This document shows, in pieces, positions 7,676 to 14,942 of a DNA stretch of 41,455 nt. The stretch is from Alphaproteobacteria bacterium (GTDB lineage: Bacteria > Pseudomonadota > Alphaproteobacteria > Micropepsales > Micropepsaceae), in contig JAFKEW010000066.1 of the NCBI GenBank assembly GCA_017308375.1, positions 1 through 41,455 on the forward strand, in the 5' to 3' direction. The position numbers were made by a program, and so were the translations under genes. How positions within the stretch are numbered: position 1 is the stretch's first letter; each line of letters opens with the position of its first letter. The notes beneath the pieces were generated by a model that was given only the letters and a program-made list of their open reading frames with translations, did no database searches and was not told the origin of the DNA.

Positions 7676-8176
7676 TTATTTCGCGTATCGCGCCCGTACG
7701 GCGCGGCGATAGGTTTCCACATCTGCGCGATCACGAAAGCGTTTGGCCCAGCGCGCCATCACTTTCGCCATGTGTTCGGGCGCAAGGCCAAGCTGGGCAT
7801 GCGCCACGCCGCCATTGACGCTTTCGTGGTATTCGGCGATCAGCCCGCCTTGCAGAACAAAGCGGCTGATGCCGTCGATCACCACTTCGCGGCCCTTGAA
7901 GGCCGGCACGGTGGAGACGAAGGTGGAGAGCGAATGGGCATAGCCCGTATCGCCGTTCACCACCGGGTCATAGAAGGCCCAGTCGTAATCCGTGGCATCG
8001 CGGTGGAACAGATTTTCCAGCATGTCCGCGATGGCGTCGCGGCCCTGATGGGGCCCGTAGATGTAATCGAAATAGGTGCCGTCCGGCGTGAAGCAGGCGG
8101 CCAGCGCCTTGCCGTCACCCGCCGTCGCCGCGGCGGAAAAGCGAGTGATCAATTGCGCGAAGGCTTCCGGGTTCAT
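7676..8176 (-). CDS. SnoaL/NTF2-like protein
   Basis: A 166-residue protein with the pattern of the SnoaL-like NTF2 fold: an N-terminal helix pair (AFAQLITRFSAAATAGDGKALAACF), then TPDGTYFDYIYGPHQGRDAI, then strands ending in DGISRFVLQGGLIAEYHES. The fold serves as small-molecule isomerase, hydrolase or binding domain, so no activity can be assigned. Its ATG overlaps the stop of the antitoxin gene (ATGA), indicating translational coupling, and the patatin gene follows 5 bp later. This position suggests co-regulation with the toxin-antitoxin promoter. A chance read-through arrangement cannot be excluded. Confidence 0.75.
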   Translation of the reverse strand: MNPEAFAQLITRFSAAATAGDGKALAACFTPDGTYFDYIYGPHQGRDAIADMLENLFHRDATDYDWAFYDPVVNGDTGYAHSLSTFVSTVPAFKGREVVIDGISRFVLQGGLIAEYHESVNGGVAHAQLGLAPEHMAKVMARWAKRFRDRADVETYRRAVRARYAK

Positions 8177-8469
8177 GCCGCGTCTTCAAGGCTGATGGAA
8201 AGCCGTTTGCCCAGTGCACTCGCTGCCTTGTTCATGGTCAGAAGCGTCACCGAATTGTTCTCCGGATCCAGCAGGCGGTCGAGTGCCGCCCGGCTCGTCC
8301 TCATGCGTTTGGCCATCGTGGCTTTGCTGACCTTCTGCTTCCGCATCATTTCGCCAAGCTGCCATGCGAGAACTTTTTTCATCGCATGAGCATGCGTCTC
8401 TTCCAGGATACCTTCTTCTTCAAGAAAGGAATCGAAGGATGAGCCCAGATGTTTGTTCCTTTTTCTCAT
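8173..8469 (-). CDS. higA: HigA-like XRE-family antitoxin
   Basis: A 98-residue protein. Residues ~32-90 form a helix-turn-helix of the XRE type (LGEMMRKQKVSKATMAKRMRTSRAALDRLLDPENNSVTLLTMNKAASALGKRL), as found in antitoxins paired with HigB/Gp49-type toxins. The N-terminal ~30 residues are acidic and probably form the toxin-binding part. The start codon overlaps the toxin stop as ATGA, and the stop overlaps the next start in the same way. It is expected to neutralise the upstream toxin and repress the shared promoter through the palindrome at 8820-8845. Confidence 0.85.
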   Translation of the reverse strand: MRKRNKHLGSSFDSFLEEEGILEETHAHAMKKVLAWQLGEMMRKQKVSKATMAKRMRTSRAALDRLLDPENNSVTLLTMNKAASALGKRLSISLEDAA

Positions 8470-8831
8470 GCTTCATTCTCCCAGATATGCTGCCGCCTCT
8501 TCGCAAGCTCGAGATCGGGGCGTGGCGTTGCCTGGCTCTTCTTGATGAATCCGTGCAGAAGCACCATGTCATCGCCATCGATCAGGAATAGAAGGCGCGC
8601 GATTCTGTCTTTGAGTTGAACGCGGACTTCATAGAGGCCCTTACCCAAGGCCCGGCAAACCGGCATGCCGATGGGCCAGCCAAACTCCACCACTGCGATC
8701 GCGCGTCCGATGCGTTGCCGGTCATCAGATTCCAGAGACCGCAACCACTCGCGCACGGGCTGATGGCCCGATGCACTCGCAAAAAAAGCCGCGTGGATAC
8801 GCTTCTGGGCAATCACAATGGAACGTACCAA
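8466..8831 (-). CDS. higB: HigB/Gp49-like (RelE-superfamily) toxin
   Basis: About 120 residues. The segments FFASASGHQPVREWLRSLESDDRQRIG, VEFGWPIGMPVCRALGKGLYEVRVQL, RIARLLFLIDGDDMVLLHGFIKKSQATP and an AKRRQ-like C-terminus match the phage-derived Gp49/HigB toxin family, ribosome-associated mRNA interferases. The gene order, toxin before antitoxin, is the HigBA order. No ATG exists near the N-terminus: candidates are TTG at 8831 and GTG at 8816. A possible promoter (TTGACG at 8850-8845, weak TACGTT -10) would start transcription near 8815. That would favour a nearly leaderless GTG start or mean the promoter lies further upstream. Confidence 0.85.
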   Translation of the reverse strand: MVRSIVIAQKRIHAAFFASASGHQPVREWLRSLESDDRQRIGRAIAVVEFGWPIGMPVCRALGKGLYEVRVQLKDRIARLLFLIDGDDMVLLHGFIKKSQATPRPDLELAKRRQHIWENEA

Positions 8832-8845
8832 ATGTGGTACATTCC
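8820..8845 (-). promoter_or_regulatory. palindromic operator at the toxin-antitoxin promoter
   Basis: GGAACGTACCA at 8820-8830 and TGGTACATTCC at 8835-8845 form an inverted repeat with a 4-bp spacer (10 of 11 positions pair). It covers the toxin start region and a TTGACG -35-like hexamer at its upstream edge. This is where a HigA-type antitoxin would be expected to bind for autorepression. Binding is inferred, not shown. Confidence 0.65.
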
Positions 8846-8854
8846 GTCAACCGC

Positions 8855-9880
8855 TCATGCCGCTTTCTTCAGAAGCTTGCGGTTGATCAGGCATTCGGCG
8901 ATCTGCACCGCGTTCAGCGCGGCCCCTTTGCGCAGATTGTCCGACACCACCCACAGCATCAGCCCGTGCTCCACCGTCGGGTCCTTGCGGATGCGGCTGA
9001 CATAGGTGGCATCTTCGCCCGCGCATTCCACCGGCGTGATGTAGCCTTCGTCCTCGCGCTTGTCGATGACAAGCACGCCCGGCGCCTCACGCAGGATGCT
9101 GCGCGCCTTCTCCGCCGTGATCGCGTTCTCGAATTCGATGTTGACGCTTTCCGAATGACCGACGAACACCGGCACGCGCACACAGGTCGCGGTAGTCTGG
9201 ATATCGGGGTCGAGGATTTTCTGCACCTCGACCATCATCTTCCATTCCTCCTTGGTGAAGCCGGAATCGAGGAAGACGTCGATATGCGGAATCACGTTGA
9301 AAGCGATCTGCTTGGTGAATTTCTCTTTCTCGATCGGGTCGGCCACGAACACCGCGCGGGTCTGGCGGAACAGTTCGTCCATCGCGTCCTTGCCGGCGCC
9401 AGAAACCGATTGATAGGTCGAAACCACCACGCGCTTGATCCTGGCGGCGTCATGCAGCGGCTTCAGCGCCACGACCAGTTGCGCGGTCGAACAATTGGGA
9501 TTGGCAATGATGCCTTTCTTGATCCCGTTCAGCGCATCGGCGTTCACTTCCGGCACCACCAGCGGCACTTCGCGGTCCATGCGCCAGGCGCTGGAATTGT
9601 CGATCACGATCGGGCCCTGTGCCGCGATCTTCGGCGCCCATTCCTTTGCGATGGTGCCGCCCGCGCTCATCAAACAGATGTCGGTATCCTTGAAGTCGTA
9701 ATAGTCGAGCGCTTTCACCTTCAGCGTCGCGTCGCCGAACGAAACCTCTTTGCCGATCGAGCGGGTGGAGGCGAGCGCCACCACTTCGGATGCGGGGAAC
9801 GCGCGCTCGGCGAGGACGTTCAACATCTCCCGCCCGACATTGCCGGTCGCGCCGACCACGGCGACCTTGTACGACATCAT
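8855..9880 (-). CDS. asd: Aspartate-semialdehyde dehydrogenase
   Basis: A 341-residue enzyme that reduces aspartyl phosphate to aspartate semialdehyde with NADPH, feeding lysine/diaminopimelate, threonine and methionine synthesis. The N-terminal Rossmann motif is VVGATGNVGREML, the catalytic cysteine is in IANPNCSTAQ (Cys130), and DNSSAWRMD and VSTYQSVSGAGKD are family signatures. Two adjacent ATGs (9880 and 9877) follow AGGAGAAAGGACACC; either is possible, and a longer upstream frame has no support. It lies just downstream of the toxin-antitoxin promoter region on the same strand and is probably transcribed alone. Confidence 0.95.
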   Translation of the reverse strand: MMSYKVAVVGATGNVGREMLNVLAERAFPASEVVALASTRSIGKEVSFGDATLKVKALDYYDFKDTDICLMSAGGTIAKEWAPKIAAQGPIVIDNSSAWRMDREVPLVVPEVNADALNGIKKGIIANPNCSTAQLVVALKPLHDAARIKRVVVSTYQSVSGAGKDAMDELFRQTRAVFVADPIEKEKFTKQIAFNVIPHIDVFLDSGFTKEEWKMMVEVQKILDPDIQTTATCVRVPVFVGHSESVNIEFENAITAEKARSILREAPGVLVIDKREDEGYITPVECAGEDATYVSRIRKDPTVEHGLMLWVVSDNLRKGAALNAVQIAECLINRKLLKKAA

Positions 9881-10011
9881 GGTGTCCTTTCTCCTGCCGC
9901 GATTGGGTGCGGCTCGCGCGGGACAAATACTGGAAAGGCGGGGCAGTGAAAAGGCTGCGCTGACAGCCCGCGGCAGGGAAGGGGGCAATCACCTGAACAA
10001 GCACTGAACAA

Positions 10012-10362
10012 TCACTGGCCGGGCGGCAGCGCGATCACCAGATGCGCGCCCTTGCCATCGACAAGGCCCACCACATCGGCCCCGTCCAGGCTCTCGGCAT
10101 GGGATTGAAACAAAAGCGCTTTGCCACCCCGGATCGGGATGCCGGCAATCTCTCTGTCCAGCAGGGCGGCATCGGACCTGTTACGGGCTTTGTTTTTCGC
10201 GGCCTGGCGGGCCACATCGCGAAGTCCGAAGGCTTCGCGGCCGGGCACTTTCGGGCTGGCGTAAAGCTGATCCTGCCATCCGGCCTGCTGGCACAATCCC
10301 GGTCCTGCCGCCGCGGTCAGGGCAGCAAAAACGAAAACCGGCAATGCCCGGAACAGGCCCAT
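10012..10362 (-). CDS. small exported protein of unknown function
   Basis: A 116-residue protein not recognised as a known family. The N-terminus (MGLFRALPVFVFAALTAAAGPGLCQQ) is a clear Sec signal peptide, with a cysteine near the predicted cleavage region that could also be a weak lipobox. The mature part contains a basic AKNKARNRSDAAL stretch and a C-terminal segment reading GADVVGLVDGKGAHLVIALPPGQ, which has beta-strand character. The start at 10362 is chosen for GAGG 9 nt upstream and the signal peptide; an in-frame ATG exists 63 bp further out. It is probably its own transcription unit. Confidence 0.6.
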   Translation of the reverse strand: MGLFRALPVFVFAALTAAAGPGLCQQAGWQDQLYASPKVPGREAFGLRDVARQAAKNKARNRSDAALLDREIAGIPIRGGKALLFQSHAESLDGADVVGLVDGKGAHLVIALPPGQ

Positions 10363-10455
10363 GCACTTCGCCTCATGGCGATTAAGGGAATGCTCTGCCT
10401 GCTGCATGGATTGCACAAGGGCCATGTCAGCCCATGCTTAACGGTGGCACATCCG

Positions 10456-11673
10456 TCAGATTGCTTTTTCCGCCTTCAGATGCGCGATTTCGTCCGCGGA
10501 AAGATCCAGCACGCCGCGCAACACTTCCTCGGTATGCTGGCCCAGAGTGGGCGGTGCGCTGACATATTCCGGCGGGGTGCGGGAAAGTTTCAACGGGCTC
10601 GCCACCAGATCGATCGGGCCCGCCGCGGCGTGGTCGAGGGAGATTTTCAACCCGCGCGCGATTGCCTGCGGATCGGCGAACACCTGATCCACCCGGTTGA
10701 TCGGGCCGCAGGGCACGTTCGCCCGCTCCAGCAGCGCGATCCAGCCGGCGCTGTTTTTCGCCGCGAAAACGGGTTTCAGCAGGTTGACCAGTTCGTCGCG
10801 ATGATCCACCCGCGCCGCGTTGGTGGCGTAGCGCGGATCGGCGGCCAGTCCGGAAAGACCGGCGGCGTCGCAAAAGCGGCGGAACTGTCCGTCATTGGCG
10901 ATGGCCAGAATCAGGTGCCCGTCAGCGGTCGCGAACACCTGATACGGCACGATGTTGGGGTGCGCATTGCCAAGCCTGCCGGGCACCATGTTGCCGGCGA
11001 GATAATTCATCGCCTGATTGGCAAGGCTCGCAGTCTGGCAATCGAACAGCGCCATGTCGATTTCCTGGCCTTCGCCGGTGCGGCCCTGATGCACCAGCGC
11101 GGCCAGAATGCCGATGGTGGTGTAAAGCCCGGTCAGAAGATCGCTGACCGCGACGCCCACCTTCATCGGCTCCGCACCCGGTGCGCCGTCGGGCTGGCCG
11201 GTGATGCTCATCAACCCGGCCATGCCCTGAACCAGATAGTCGTAACCGGCTTTGTCCTTGTAAGGCCCGTCATGACCGAAGCCGGTCAGCGAACAATAGA
11301 TCAGCGCCGGGTTTTCGGCAGCGAGAGTTTTGTAGTCGAGGCCATAGCGCGCAAGCGTACCGGTCTTGAAATTCTCCACCACCACATGGGCGCGCCGGGC
11401 CAGCCTGCGCACCAGCGCGGCACCTTTCTTCTGTGACAGATCGACAGTGACGGATTTCTTGTTGCGGTTGGTGGTCAGGAAGTAGGCGGCATCGCCCTTG
11501 CCGCCGTCTTTCGTGGTCAGGAACGGCGGGCCGAAATGGCGGGTTTCATCGCCTTCGCCAGGCTTTTCGATCTTGATCACTTCGGCGCCGAGATCGGCCA
11601 GAATCTGCGTCGCCCACGGCCCGGCCAGCACGCGGCTCAGATCGAGCACGCGGATATGCGAAAGTGCGCCCAT
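10456..11673 (-). CDS. CaiB/BaiF-family CoA-transferase
   Basis: A 405-residue class III CoA-transferase. The N-terminal GALSHIRVLDLSRVLAGPWA, the LGAEVIKIEKP strand, AGYDYLVQGMAGLMSITG (whose Asp is the expected acyl-CoA attachment residue) and the C-terminal LGQHTEEVLRGVL are family hallmarks. These enzymes move CoA between carboxylic acids; the substrate is not predictable from the sequence. Its ATG overlaps the stop of the tryptophan 2,3-dioxygenase gene as TGATG, so the two are coupled. The reading frame continues upstream into the dioxygenase gene but is not used. Confidence 0.88.
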   Translation of the reverse strand: MGALSHIRVLDLSRVLAGPWATQILADLGAEVIKIEKPGEGDETRHFGPPFLTTKDGGKGDAAYFLTTNRNKKSVTVDLSQKKGAALVRRLARRAHVVVENFKTGTLARYGLDYKTLAAENPALIYCSLTGFGHDGPYKDKAGYDYLVQGMAGLMSITGQPDGAPGAEPMKVGVAVSDLLTGLYTTIGILAALVHQGRTGEGQEIDMALFDCQTASLANQAMNYLAGNMVPGRLGNAHPNIVPYQVFATADGHLILAIANDGQFRRFCDAAGLSGLAADPRYATNAARVDHRDELVNLLKPVFAAKNSAGWIALLERANVPCGPINRVDQVFADPQAIARGLKISLDHAAAGPIDLVASPLKLSRTPPEYVSAPPTLGQHTEEVLRGVLDLSADEIAHLKAEKAI

Positions 11674-12527
11674 CAAATCTCCGTCCGGACCGCCCACAAT
11701 TCGGGGTAGAAGGTCAGGTCCAATGCTTTCTTCAAATAGGGAACGCCGCTCGTGCCCCCGGTGCCGGGTTTGTGGCCGATGATGCGTTCCACCGTCTTCA
11801 TGTGACTGAACCGCCACAAATGGAAGCGGTATTCGAGGTCGACCAGTTTTTCCGCCAGTTCGTACATATCCCAGTGGGTTTCGACATCGCGATAAACCTC
11901 ACGCCAGACCTGGGTTACGCGGGCATCGGCGCCGTAGCTTTGTGAAAAATCGCGCGACAATTTTTCCGGCGGCACGGCGAAACCGCGGCGCGCCAAAAGG
12001 CGCAGGGCTTCGTCATAGATGCTGGGGGCGTTCAGCGCCGCATTCACCGCGGCCGCGATTTCCGGGCTGGCGGCGAACACCCGCGTCGCCTCCCGGTTCT
12101 TGTTGCCGAGTTTGAATTCCAGCATGCGATATTGAAAGGACTGGAAGCCGGAGCTTTTGCCCAGGCTGTCGCGGAACCCCGCATAATCGAACGGGGTCAT
12201 GGTAGAGAGAATTTCCCAACTTTGAATCAGATTGACCTGAATGCGCGCGGTTCGCGCCATCATCTTGAAGGCAGCGCCCAGATCGTCTGCCGCGATGGCC
12301 GCAATCGCTGCCCCGATCTCATGCAGGCACAGCTTGATCCAAAGCTCGCTCGCCTGATGAATGGTGATGAACAGCATTTCGTCATGCCGGTCGGTCAGCG
12401 GTTTCTGCGCCGACAACAGCAGCGGAAGCTGCAGGTAGTCGGCATAGCTCATGGTTTTGCTGAAGTCCCAATGGACGTTTTCATCCGTCAGGTCGACGGC
12501 TGGCGGTGTGGGAACTTTTTTGCGCAT
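11673..12527 (-). CDS. kynA: Tryptophan 2,3-dioxygenase
   Basis: A 284-residue all-helical heme enzyme that opens the indole ring of L-tryptophan to N-formylkynurenine. Visible landmarks are the distal His57 in TIHQASELW, the heme ligand His242 in RFSHMKTVERIIG and the substrate loop GTGGTSG (255-261). Length and order match bacterial TDO. The start at 12527 has AAGG close upstream; the open frame extending another ~130 codons runs through the intergenic palindrome and is rejected. It is coupled to a CaiB-type CoA-transferase rather than to kynureninase or kynurenine formamidase, which are not in the window. Confidence 0.93.
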   Translation of the reverse strand: MRKKVPTPPAVDLTDENVHWDFSKTMSYADYLQLPLLLSAQKPLTDRHDEMLFITIHQASELWIKLCLHEIGAAIAAIAADDLGAAFKMMARTARIQVNLIQSWEILSTMTPFDYAGFRDSLGKSSGFQSFQYRMLEFKLGNKNREATRVFAASPEIAAAVNAALNAPSIYDEALRLLARRGFAVPPEKLSRDFSQSYGADARVTQVWREVYRDVETHWDMYELAEKLVDLEYRFHLWRFSHMKTVERIIGHKPGTGGTSGVPYLKKALDLTFYPELWAVRTEI

Positions 12528-12679
12528 GGCCTTGTCCGCATACGGCCCTTGACGGGCGTGGGCGACTTTTTGGGTGTCGGAATGCGCCGCCGTCAATGCC
12601 AGAGCGCAATCGGAAAACTGTGAAACGCCGATACGCGGCCGCCACCGGCTTCCGATAAATTGCGCGATAAAACAAAGAA

Positions 12680-12722
12680 CTAGAACAAAATCGCGATTCC
12701 ATCGAATCCGATTTTGCTCTAG
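12680..12722. repeat. 43-bp nearly perfect intergenic palindrome
   Basis: The outer arms CTAGAACAAAATCG (12680-12693) and CGATTTTGCTCTAG (12709-12722) pair at 13 of 14 positions. The centre contains a second inverted pair, GATTC-CATC-GAATC. It lies in the ~220-bp space between the divergent kynA and an exported-protein gene. It resembles the CTAGAGC-type dispersed palindromes seen in many alphaproteobacteria. No second copy was found in this window. Confidence 0.7.
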
Positions 12723-12756
12723 GATGATTTGCGTAGCATACATCGGGTTTATGTAT

Positions 12757-13314
12757 ATGGGACGTTCGCTGAAGGCTGGCGCCTGTTTGCTTGCGTGGTT
12801 TGCTGCATCAGGGCCGGCATTCGCCGCCGGCCAATGCGCGCGTGCGGATGAGATGACCGCGATCCGCGCCACGGCCGTACAACAGCAATTGATGGTGGCT
12901 GCCCTCACCTGCAATCAGGTCAGCAATTTCAACGCTTTTCAGACCAGCTTCGGGAAAGAATTGCGCCGTTCCGATGCCAGGCTGCTCAGCATGTTCAAGC
13001 GCTTTTACGGCGCGCGCGCGGGCGAAAAGGAATATCACGCCTTCAAGACCCGCATCGCCAACGATTCCTCCATCCGCAGCATTCGCGACAACCGCGATTA
13101 TTGTTCGTCTGCCCAAGTGGTGTTCGCCGCGGCGCTGACGCCGCAGAAGCCGACCCTGGCAAACTTCGTCTCCGGCGTGCAGATCACCGAATCAAGCCCG
13201 GTGGATTCCTGCGAGATCCGGGTGGCGGTCGGGCTTCAGGGGGCGAAGGCCGTGCCCAGCATCGTGCCCAGGCCGAAACCCGCCCTGACCCAGACGGCCG
13301 CGACCATCCGGTAA
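12757..13314 (+). CDS. exported protein with conserved cysteines, unknown function
   Basis: About 185 residues, family not recognised. A Sec signal peptide is clear (MGRSLKAGACLLAWFAASGPAFA, cleavage after AFA). The mature part has cysteines in GQCARADEM, LTCNQVSNF, DYCSSAQ and DSCEIRV, an even number suggesting disulfides in the periplasm, and a helical segment around SFGKELRRSDARLLSMFKRFYG. The C-terminus is Pro/Ala-rich and probably disordered. Start choice among ATGs at 12724, 12751 and 12757 is uncertain because none has a good ribosome-binding site; 12757 gives the most normal signal peptide. Confidence 0.65.
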   Translation: MGRSLKAGACLLAWFAASGPAFAAGQCARADEMTAIRATAVQQQLMVAALTCNQVSNFNAFQTSFGKELRRSDARLLSMFKRFYGARAGEKEYHAFKTRIANDSSIRSIRDNRDYCSSAQVVFAAALTPQKPTLANFVSGVQITESSPVDSCEIRVAVGLQGAKAVPSIVPRPKPALTQTAATIR

Positions 13315-13392
13315 AATACGCCGCCGGAGAACCGGCGTGCACAGCCGGTGGGGCCTGGGCGCGCCGCTTTCCAAGCTTCTGATACAAAAGAA

Positions 13393-13420
13393 AAAGGGCG
13401 GACCGGAAGGTCCGCCCTTT
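13393..13420. terminator. bidirectional rho-independent terminator
   Basis: A 12-bp perfect stem, AAAGGGCGGACC / GGTCCGCCCTTT, with a GGAA loop, is preceded by an A-run and followed by a T-rich run. It sits between the convergent exported-protein gene and the OmpA-type gene and can serve both. Confidence 0.9.
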
Positions 13421-13444
13421 TGATTTGGCCGGCTGGGCCGGGAC

Positions 13445-14512
13445 TTACGTCCCGGAGCCGTCGCCGAGCTGGATCACAGCGCGGCGGTTCTGCGGTTCAC
13501 GCACGCCCGGTCCGGTCGGGACCAGCGGGTCGTCAAAGCTCTTGCCTTCCGTCGCGATGGACGAACCGTCAAGACCCTGGGTGACCATTTCGCTCTTCAC
13601 CGACTGGGCGCGCCGTTCAGACAGGCCCTGGTTGTAGCGATGCGAACCAACTGTATCGGTATGGCCGGTGATCACCACGCGGACGATATGATTGTCCTTC
13701 GCGGTCCGCACGGCTTCGCTCACCACCTGGCGGGCTTCCGGCGTCAGGTTCGACTTGTCGAAGTCGAAGAAGACGATGAACGTCTTCACCGCTGGCGGCG
13801 GCGGAGGCGGCGGAGGCGGCGGGGGAGGCGGCGGCGGTGGCGGGGGTGGCGGCGGCGGTGCCGGCGGGTTCACGAAGTAACGCAGACCCAGGAACACCAC
13901 ATGCTCGTCGAAGCGGCTGACCTTCACCGGCTGCGAGGCAATGAACGATGTGCCGTATTCGTCATCCAGTTGCGCCTGGCGGAAACGGTATTCGCCGAAA
14001 ATGTCCCACGCGTCGGCGATGTGCCAGGAAAGGCCGCCGATCGCCTGCCACATCAGGCCGGTATGGCTGCCCTTGACGATGTCGAGCCCGCTTGAGATCT
14101 CGCTGATCGCCATGCGCGCATTGCCCATGCCGATACCGCCGCCGAGCGACAGGTCCAGGGTATCGGTCAGCGGCACGTCATAGACGGCGTTGATCAGGGC
14201 CGAGCGCAAAGAGGCCGAACCGTGGCAGTCCACGCAGTTTTTCGGGCCATGGGAGTCGTAGCCGATTTCGGCCTCGAGGCGGACATTGGTGTCGAACTTG
14301 TAGCCGACGCCGCCCGCAACCATGGCGCTGTTGTCGAACGGAAGATTGCTCTGCGTCTGCGCCGGGCCTGTTTTGATTTTCACATCCTGGAGCTGGTCCC
14401 AACCGGCACCCAAGGTGAAATACCAACCTTGCTGCGTGACGCCTTGCGCAGATGCAGGGCCACCCAAGGCCAGCGCTGCTACGCCCGCCAAGGCGATCAG
14501 ACGGAGTTTCAT
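13445..14512 (-). CDS. OmpA-family outer-membrane protein with 22-proline linker
   Basis: A 355-residue protein: Sec signal (1-22), an 8-strand beta-barrel-like region (~28-215), an uninterrupted run of 22 prolines (219-240) and a C-terminal OmpA peptidoglycan-binding domain (~244-345; FFDFDKSNLTPEA, TGHTDTVGSHRYNQGLSERRA). It should anchor the outer membrane to peptidoglycan. AGGGTAAC precedes ATG 14512. The barrel contains NCVDCHG (Cys93, Cys96, His97), a CxxCH sequence unusual for this family, most likely in an extracellular loop. The linker is encoded by a GGC/GGA-type run on the plus strand that may vary in length. Confidence 0.92.
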   Translation of the reverse strand: MKLRLIALAGVAALALGGPASAQGVTQQGWYFTLGAGWDQLQDVKIKTGPAQTQSNLPFDNSAMVAGGVGYKFDTNVRLEAEIGYDSHGPKNCVDCHGSASLRSALINAVYDVPLTDTLDLSLGGGIGMGNARMAISEISSGLDIVKGSHTGLMWQAIGGLSWHIADAWDIFGEYRFRQAQLDDEYGTSFIASQPVKVSRFDEHVVFLGLRYFVNPPAPPPPPPPPPPPPPPPPPPPPPPAVKTFIVFFDFDKSNLTPEARQVVSEAVRTAKDNHIVRVVITGHTDTVGSHRYNQGLSERRAQSVKSEMVTQGLDGSSIATEGKSFDDPLVPTGPGVREPQNRRAVIQLGDGSGT

Positions 14513-14942
14513 TTGTTACCCTCGCTATGAAGAAGCCGAATTGCAGGAAGCCCCCACGCCTCGACCGGACTGTTCGGTATATAATGGCCATTGTGTCGAA
14601 AGTCTCCAGCCAATGTCCATTGAAAGCCTATGTTTCAAAGGCTTTTACCCGGATTTGAAGACTGTCTGTGTCTGCGCTGCAACATAATTCCGTTCTGTAG
14701 ACAGTGCCTGCACAGTGTGACGCAATGGTGCCACAAAAAGGCACGAAACGGCCGCAGAAGGGTGCGGAAGCCGCCAAAGTTCCGCACGCGACAGGAAGTG
14801 GCGGAATAAGGCCGGACCCGATTCGAATTGTTTCCGGCACCGGCGGCGCATTCGCGGCCGAGCCCGCCGTGTGTGTCCCGTATATGAAGTGTGCCGGTTT
14901 CCGCTCTCTTGCACGCCTGTCTGGCCGACACTATGAGACGGC
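14513..14942. other. 430-bp intergenic region between divergent genes
   Basis: The region separates the OmpA-type gene from the thioesterase gene and is less GC-rich than its surroundings. It contains TATATAAT near 14578-14585, a small hairpin (AAAGCC ... GGCTTT, 14623-14645) and another (GTGCC-ACAAAAA-GGCAC, near 14729). It also contains a promoter-like TTGCAC-N17-TATGAG at 14909-14937. No open frame in it has a signal peptide, domain or ribosome-binding site, and no RNA gene was recognised. Confidence 0.5.
14909..14937 (+). promoter_or_regulatory. possible promoter of the thioesterase gene
   Basis: TTGCAC (14909-14914) and TATGAG (14932-14937) are 17 bp apart. Transcription would begin at about the ATG at 14943, implying a leaderless message. 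The -10 match is only 4 of 6, so this is tentative. Confidence 0.3.

Noticed and set aside
13692..13880. Plus-strand open frame with a long glycine run
   Set aside because: It is the complement of the poly-proline codons of the OmpA-type gene; it has no ribosome-binding site or domain.
13445..14512. OmpA-type protein as a true cytochrome c because of CxxCH
   Set aside because: One CxxCH in a predicted barrel loop, with no other cytochrome features, is not enough. It is kept only as a low-interest observation.
14595..14650. AAAGCC/GGCTTT hairpin as a terminator or small RNA in the OmpA upstream region
   Set aside because: The stem is short with a long loop and no T-run, and no promoter could be assigned to it.
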